Source of the DNA: Solen grandis
Taxonomy: Eukaryota; Mollusca; Bivalvia; Adapedonta; Solenidae
Length of the DNA: 64,000 bases
Direction: 5' to 3'
Assembly (NCBI GenBank): GCA_021229015.1
Contig: CM037790.1
Span: 52,447,727 to 52,511,726 of the forward strand
Shown: piece by piece, positions 58,696 to 64,000 of the stretch
Layout: every line of letters starts with the position of its first letter
How positions within the stretch are numbered: position 1 is the stretch's first letter
The notes under the pieces: generated by a model
Told to the model about the DNA's origin: nothing
The model's input: only the letters and a program-made list of their open reading frames with translations
The model's database searches: none
Translations under genes and position numbers: made by a program

Positions 58696-61339
58696 ATGGA
58701 AAAGTTAGACACCCAATCTGAAGTATGTACAAATTCATATAAAGAAAGATCTAATGATCATCAAATAGAATCTCCACAAAGAGTGCACAAAGAAGTCGAG
58801 GAAACTCCTCTGACAGAAATCAAATCTGAATTTAGTGTTGATTCACTAATAAATGATAGAAAATTCATCTCGGAAATTGCCTGTAAAACAAAAAAAATGG
58901 TGGAAATAATTGAACTAAAACCTGGGGAAGATAAGGCCAATGACACCTGTAAGGATATCAGTGAAAAAACAGGTGGTAGTGACCATGGTTTAATACATTA
59001 TGGTCATGTTACTGATGATCAAAAACACAATAAAACACACTTTGTCAATACAGTTAAGCAAGATAATATACACAAGGGTTCTCAAGAGATGGATCAGAAA
59101 AATGAGACACAGGTAGAGAAGCAAGAACAATGTGTAAAGGGTGTTGTATCAAAGGATATAGAAAGTGCAAAAAAAGACTGGGAAAAGGTCTGTGAATCAA
59201 ATGAAACGCAGGGAAGTGTTGGTGTTAGAGTAAATAGTGACAGTAAAGAATGGGATCATTGTGCTGTAGACATGAACAAAAAAGAATCACTGAAATTACA
59301 TATGAGGTCAAAGAACTACCATGGTTTAGATCAATCCATGGACCATGGGCATGATGGTTTAACCAATGGCATAGATAGAACATTGCAAGAGTCTAGTCAT
59401 GGCAGGAAGACCCCAGAGTGTACAAACAGTGATAGTGATAATGAAACACAGTGTGGCTCTGAATTAGCCAGCAGAAATGGGACTAGTTTAATGAAGTTTG
59501 CAGAGGTACTGTACAAGTGCACTCTTTGTACATCCATTCCTTCCATTTTGACTTCCAAATCCAGTTTTTTACAGCATGTGTCAGAACAGCATTTGATGAA
59601 AGATCACAGCTTCCAGTTGTGTAAGTTTTGTTCCCTAAAGTTCCGGACTGAAGAAGATCTCAAAGAACATGTTCTTGCTTTGCATACAGGAAGTGATGCA
59701 ATACCCACTGCTCATACAGGAAATGATGTCATAAGGCAACCACATGATCATTTAATGGAAAATGACAGTGATTCAGACTCATCAGGGCACAGGCAGTTAA
59801 AAACAAAGTATATCAAGAGAAGTAAATTAGAAATAAACCATGACTTTGAAAAACCCAAGCAGATAGTGGACCATGCAGGCATAGAGACCTCAAATGGTTC
59901 ATTAGATTTATCCAAAAAGGATCTTAAACATAGTGATGTATCAGTGACGTCGCATGAAAAATTTCCATTTTGTGATAGACCAAGTACTAAACCCAAAGAT
60001 GATGTAAACATATTCAATGTTCAGCAGATCACAGATCAAATAATGAAATCCAATGTTCAAGGTAGAAATCCAAGTAGCTCAAATGGTCAAAGATTCTCTT
60101 TCACCCCCAGTTTCACCCCAGAGTTTGGAAACTTTACAAAACTTGTTCGTGAGGGTGGAAACATTGTTTATTTCTGTCAGGTGTGTAACTGGAAATCTCC
60201 TGTGAAGTCCACATTTCAGGTCCACTGTAATACTAGCTCTCACAAAATCAAAGTCAAGTCAGCAGAAGATCCAGATTCAAGTGAACAAGCTGATGTCAAT
60301 GTAAAAACCGAACAGGGCAGTCACAAGTCTCCTAACATCTGTGTTAGTAATGGTCTAAATAGTACTAAATATATTAAAATGGAGACATCTAGCTGGGTTG
60401 GAGCAGAGGGGTCTCCTGGATTAGGCAAGGTGACAGAAGGAAATATGTTCTATAACTATGTTAGACAAAGGAACATGATTCATAAAAACAGAACACCAGT
60501 TGTCTCCCAGTTTAGAAATGGTAGTAATGATGAACAAGCTGAGTTCCTGTTCAGGAGACATGGGGAATTCCCTCTGGACTTTGCTGCAAAGAAACGGAAA
60601 AGGAGTTGCATTAACTCTATGAGGAATTTACAACAAAGGCAGTATACTTCAGACTCAGATAGCGATGAATCAAAGAGTTCAGATCGCGATGCTCAGTGGA
60701 AAAATCACACAATGAATATGACCTTGTTGCGAAATAAGTTATTACAGGAAGCATGTGATAGGAAAGGTCATCCCTCAGGGCAGGGAGTGAAGCATTCACT
60801 GACTGAAGCAAGAGAGTCCAGCCATAATTCTGAACAAACAAGTCTGGATCTCTCTCAAACCAAATCTGATCAGGTACACAATAGCTCATCTCCAGCTTCT
60901 AACCTGGTTTTGAGTAGTGAGCAGAAAGACTCATTTGTGAGGAAAAGGAAAAATGGGTCTCCTGCTTTGGATGGGGAACCACAAGAAAAATTGTCTAATA
61001 ACATGTCTGGGGAAAAACTGAGAGACGGGCTGTCAGAAAATGCTCAAAAAGCCAGAGATAGTTCATTGTTTAAATTGTATAAGTGTCATGCATGTACTTT
61101 TGAATATTCAAGCATTGATGAATATGAGAGCCATTTTGAACAAGTGCACAAATCCTCCTTAGGTGGCTTAGCAGATAGGGTATTGATGGGGCTTCAACAG
61201 GGGTCAGAGTGCAGTGAGGTACTTGTGCATAGCAGACATGAGGCTCCAAAAGGGAAGTCAGTGGAGCCCTCCAACACCATTGGGAACTTTGAGATGGGGG
61301 AAAACTGGAGAGTGCAGAAGCTGAAAGAAATTCTTCCAG
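58696..61339 (+). CDS. C2H2 zinc-finger nuclear protein, large coding exon
   Basis: Encodes 881 residues plus one base, ending at donor TTCCAG|GTAGGC. It holds two adjacent fingers (C275/C278/H294/H299 and C309/C312/H325/H330), a U1-like finger with C-x2-C-x12-H-x5-H (494-516) and a fourth finger (C797/C800/H813/H818). Two SLDLS motifs (402-406, 716-720) and PLDFA (626-630) resemble CtBP-binding PxDLS sites. KKRKR at 632-636 is a likely nuclear localisation signal. Several SDSD acidic stretches may be CK2 sites. The rest is low-complexity and polar. A role as a nuclear, probably repressive, DNA-binding regulator is inferred; the family was not recognised. The frame is open back to a TGA at 58630; ATG 58696 is the first in-frame ATG and has a good context (A at -3, G at +4). 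Start through a weak acceptor at 58646 or 58660 is possible. Confidence 0.85.
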
Positions 61340-61429
61340 GTAGGCTTGACACTTATCTTTTTATAGACCTGTCGAATGATGGGACATATGGATTCACCTG
61401 TGGTGGCTGGGCAGGTGTCAGGTGATATC

Positions 61430-62475
61430 CACTGAGGTTGTCTGCTCTCTAACTCAAACAAATGTGAACCGATCTTTACCAAACTTTGTCACAATGCATA
61501 TTGGCTAATTATCTTGGCCAATTTTGATAACTTCCCAATTTCACTGCAGGGTTCCCATGGTCAGGGAAAAGTCAAGGGAATTTTGAAATTGGTCAGAGAA
61601 ATTTGGAAATTCAGAAAAAGTTTGGGAAAAGTCAGGGAATTTTAAAATCAAGGAATGTCGACCAAACAGCAGGAGGATTATAAGGAAAGGCTAAGGCAGT
61701 TTCTTCCCTTTGGCTTTTTTCAGTCAGTTTGAATTGTCAGATTGGCATAATATTAAATAAGTTTCCAATAGCATCCAACTGGCTCACCATCATTTCATGT
61801 TTGAAAATAAAAAATAATCTAGAATTTAACTTAGTTTTGGAAGATCTGTATTTGCCGCTGGATTTGCACTTAATTTGGTCAGGGAATTTTGAGTTAGGTC
61901 AGAGAAAAGTCAGGGAATTTTGATTTTTCAATTTTGTGGGAACCCTGCACAGTTCAAGACAATCCAGAGTTTAGGCCCTTAAATTGATAAAAAATTACTA
62001 AATTAACAGTGTCAAATTCTCTAACTCTGAGAATCATGAACCAATCTTTTCTAAACATTGTCACAATGTGTGTGAGTACAATATCTTGACAATAAGTTTG
62101 ATAACCAGCCAAAATGTTCCAGACATTCCCAAGTTATGGTCCTTGAATTGATAAAAAAATTGCTAAATTAACAGTGTCTCCTCTCTAACTCTAAAAACTG
62201 ATCTTGTCCAAACTTGGTCAAAATGTGAATGGGCACAATATCTCAAAAAAGTTAAATAACCAGCTATAATGTCTCAAACACTTCAGAGTTACAGCCCTTG
62301 GACAGATGAAAAATTGCAAAACAGTGTCTCCTCTCCAGCGGCTGACAAATGTGAACTGAATTTTACCATACTTGGTCACAATGTGTATTAGCACAGTATC
62401 TCAGCCGAGTTTGAAAACCAGTCAGAATGTCCCAGACACTCCAGAAGTATGACCCTTGAATTGATAAAATTGTAG
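61430..62475 (+). repeat. Dispersed element with ~165-bp repeats, in the zinc-finger intron
   Basis: About four units with CTCTAACTC...TGTGAACCGATCTTTACC, TTGGTCACAATGTGTAT, CAGTATCTC and CCTTGAATTGATAAAA. It is interrupted at 61547-61947 by a second element. No coding. Confidence 0.65.
61547..61947. mobile_element. hAT-like MITE nested in the repeat
   Basis: Inverted ends CAGGGTTCCCA and TGTGGGAACCCTG. The inner part is rich in GGTCAGGGAAAAGTCAGGGA and AATTTTGA. Flanks (TTTCACTG, CACAGTTC) do not give a clear duplication. It holds a 64-codon frame of no significance. Confidence 0.65.
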
Positions 62476-62996
62476 GATGGAAGTATTTTGTGATAACCAG
62501 CGCTCTTGTTTCTGTTGTCTTCTGGAAGAATAGTAATGGGTCGGCATTGGCTGAAAGTTCTTTTTAAAAGGTTTATACATGTATCTTAAAAATTGTCAGA
62601 GATATTTGCTTCAGACTTTGAAACAGCACACATGTCTTCCCAAACTTCAAGTGTACATAACCAAGTTAGATGACTCTCTAAGTTGAATTAAATTTGTTTA
62701 GGTTTGCATGCAAGTACTATCAAAAGCTTTATCTCAGACACCACTGCATGTGTTAGATTGAAATTTTAAACATGTCTTCCCAACCCTTCAACATTTGGGG
62801 AACTTGCCTCCCCAAACCCACAACCAAAAAAGTAAAAGAAAAAATGGGTAAAAGTTTTGCTGTAATTTACTATGATTCTTCTATCTTTGTTAGTAACTAT
62901 GATTATTGTTTTAATCCTTAGAATAACAAACGCCATAATAGTGTAGCGCCCTGTCTAGCAGACAGCTCTTGATGTCACTTTCTCTCTCTCCTATAG
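62476..62996 (+). other. Intron end with strong 3' splice site
   Basis: No element ends recognised. It finishes in a long pyrimidine tract, CACTTTCTCTCTCTCCTATAG (AG at 62995-62996), one of the best acceptors in the window. Confidence 0.45.
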
Positions 62997-63025
62997 GAAA
63001 TGTCAGAAATTTGCTTATTCATTAA
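62997..63025 (+). CDS. Candidate terminal exon of the zinc-finger gene
   Basis: After the acceptor, GA completes the codon begun by the large exon (G+GA, glycine). Then come NVRNLLIH and a TAA at 63023-63025. Phase, the strong acceptor and AATAAA 39 nt downstream support it. The protein would end ...KLKEILPGNVRNLLIH at about 890 residues. Another 3' exon off the right edge is possible. Confidence 0.4.
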
Positions 63026-63063
63026 TATGTATTATTATAAAGATGTATTTGGCTCAATTTTCA

Positions 63064-63069
63064 AATAAA
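63064..63069 (+). terminator. Polyadenylation signal AATAAA (candidate)
   Basis: AATAAA shortly after the candidate stop codon at 63023-63025. The hexamer alone is common in AT-rich DNA. Confidence 0.35.
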
Positions 63070-63439
63070 TATTGCACCAGGCCAATATTTACAGGGAATG
63101 ACTGTTGAAATGGGTAAAAAAAAATTATTGCCAAAATTAAAGGAGCCAATTTTTACCTTCAATGTTTCTGACGATTGCCTATTTTGCAGGTTTTAAATGT
63201 GAGATTTGGCATATTTTTGGCAAAATTTATGTTGCAAAACTTTGAAATTAATCCAGATACATTTTTTTTGGTCATGGCTGTTTTTCAGCACTGAAATATT
63301 AACCGTTATTTGTGGTAACAGTTGCACTACTAAAGTGTATGAAAAGGTATGTAAAGGTTATAATGCACCAATTAAAATGAGACAATCAGTAATGATCAGT
63401 AATTCTAAAGATAATCAATATAGTTTAAATAGTTTACAC

Positions 63440-63502
63440 TGATGACCTATAAACAGGTAATCAGTGGGACGTTTAAGCCATCAAACAAACAAAACAATAC
63501 CT
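63440..63502 (+). mobile_element. SINE tail fragment
   Basis: AATCAGTGGGACGTTTAAGC + CATCAAACAAACAAAAC matches the 3' end of the SINE family. Confidence 0.6.
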
Positions 63503-63689
63503 GTTCTTGAAACTGCATTATAAAGTTGCAGAATTTGAGACTTGGGACTCCACCATGAGCATATTTGCAAGTAAATCTGCTATTTCTAGTCTGTGATTCT
63601 GGCACAATATCTTCAACTGTAGAATATCCCAAGCATGCTTTTGGATTGAGGTGGGGTGATTCAAAACCCTGCTCCTCCAGGTAGTGATG

Positions 63690-64000
63690 TGCATCTCTGC
63701 CTTGGTGGGGCCTTGCATTATCATTCTGCCTTGGTGGGGCCCAAACAATTCAACTTTTTGACTCTTATTGCATTAGTATCCCATTATGCAAATTGCATTA
63801 TTCATACTTCTTGCATTAATCTTCATTGTACCTGCATCTTAGAATTTCATTTCATCTCTGCTTTGGTGGAACCTGGCATTATTGTCCATTAGAACAAAAT
63901 TCATTCCAACACTGCCTTGGTTGGGCCTTGCATTATTGTCAATTAGAACAAAATTCATTCCAACTCTGCTTTGGTGGAACCTGGCATTATTGTCCATTAG
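63690..64000 (+). repeat. Tandem repeat running off the right edge (54-bp unit)
   Basis: CTGCTTTGGTGGAACCTGGC + ATTATTGTCCATTAGAACAA + AATTCATTCCAACT repeats from about 63857; shorter related units (CTGCCTTGGTGGGGCC) begin near 63698. Confidence 0.85.

Noticed and set aside
61340..61425. C-terminal extension of the zinc-finger frame beyond 61339
   Set aside because: It reads through a good 5' splice site (CCAG|GTAGGC) into repeat-filled intron.

Overview
The window is AT-rich animal DNA from a genome full of introns and repeats. Its dispersed elements and tRNA-derived SINEs look like those of bivalve molluscs, so a clam-like bivalve is the best guess. This is an inference from repeat style; no species marker was seen. 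There is a 100-base assembly gap at 27249-27348. Most long open frames in the window are tandem-repeat artefacts, not genes.

Left end (1-11.5 kb, minus strand): the 5' part of a flavin-containing monooxygenase (FMO) gene. Five coding exons could be joined by eye with correct splice dinucleotides and matching phases (11445-11278, 7470-7318, 4981-4906, 1053-963, 674-542). Together they give 207 residues carrying the FAD-binding GxGxxG, the FMO signature and the NADP-binding GxGxxG. The rest of the gene lies beyond base 1. The most striking feature of the window is in intron 3: a 63-bp minisatellite (about 27 units in two blocks) made of the exon 4 splice acceptor plus the first ~40 nt of exon 4, directly abutting the real exon 4 and split by a later transposon insertion.

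Middle (11.5-58.6 kb): mostly introns or intergenic DNA built from layered mobile elements. These include HINE/pearl-like elements with palindromic ends, TTAA-flanked piggyBac-type MITEs, TA-flanked Tc1/mariner-type elements, hAT-type elements, five full or nearly full tRNA-derived SINEs, a 933-bp imperfect palindrome, a 47-bp perfect hairpin, and tandem arrays with units of 27, 29, 35, 40, 43, 45, 46 and 47 bp. Several arrays can be traced to the dispersed element they were amplified from. A few splice-bounded open segments are given as low-confidence exons: a possible small minus-strand gene (31278 down to 24529), and plus-strand segments at 30913, 34819 and 35027, downstream of or near a perfect CRE palindrome.

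Right end (58.6-63.1 kb, plus strand): one large coding exon of an uncharacterised C2H2 zinc-finger nuclear protein (about 881 residues from the chosen ATG). It has four zinc fingers, CtBP-like motifs and a basic nuclear localisation signal, and ends at a clear 5' splice site. A short terminal exon with a following AATAAA is proposed at 62997-63025. The FMO and zinc-finger genes show no functional link; they are simply neighbours.
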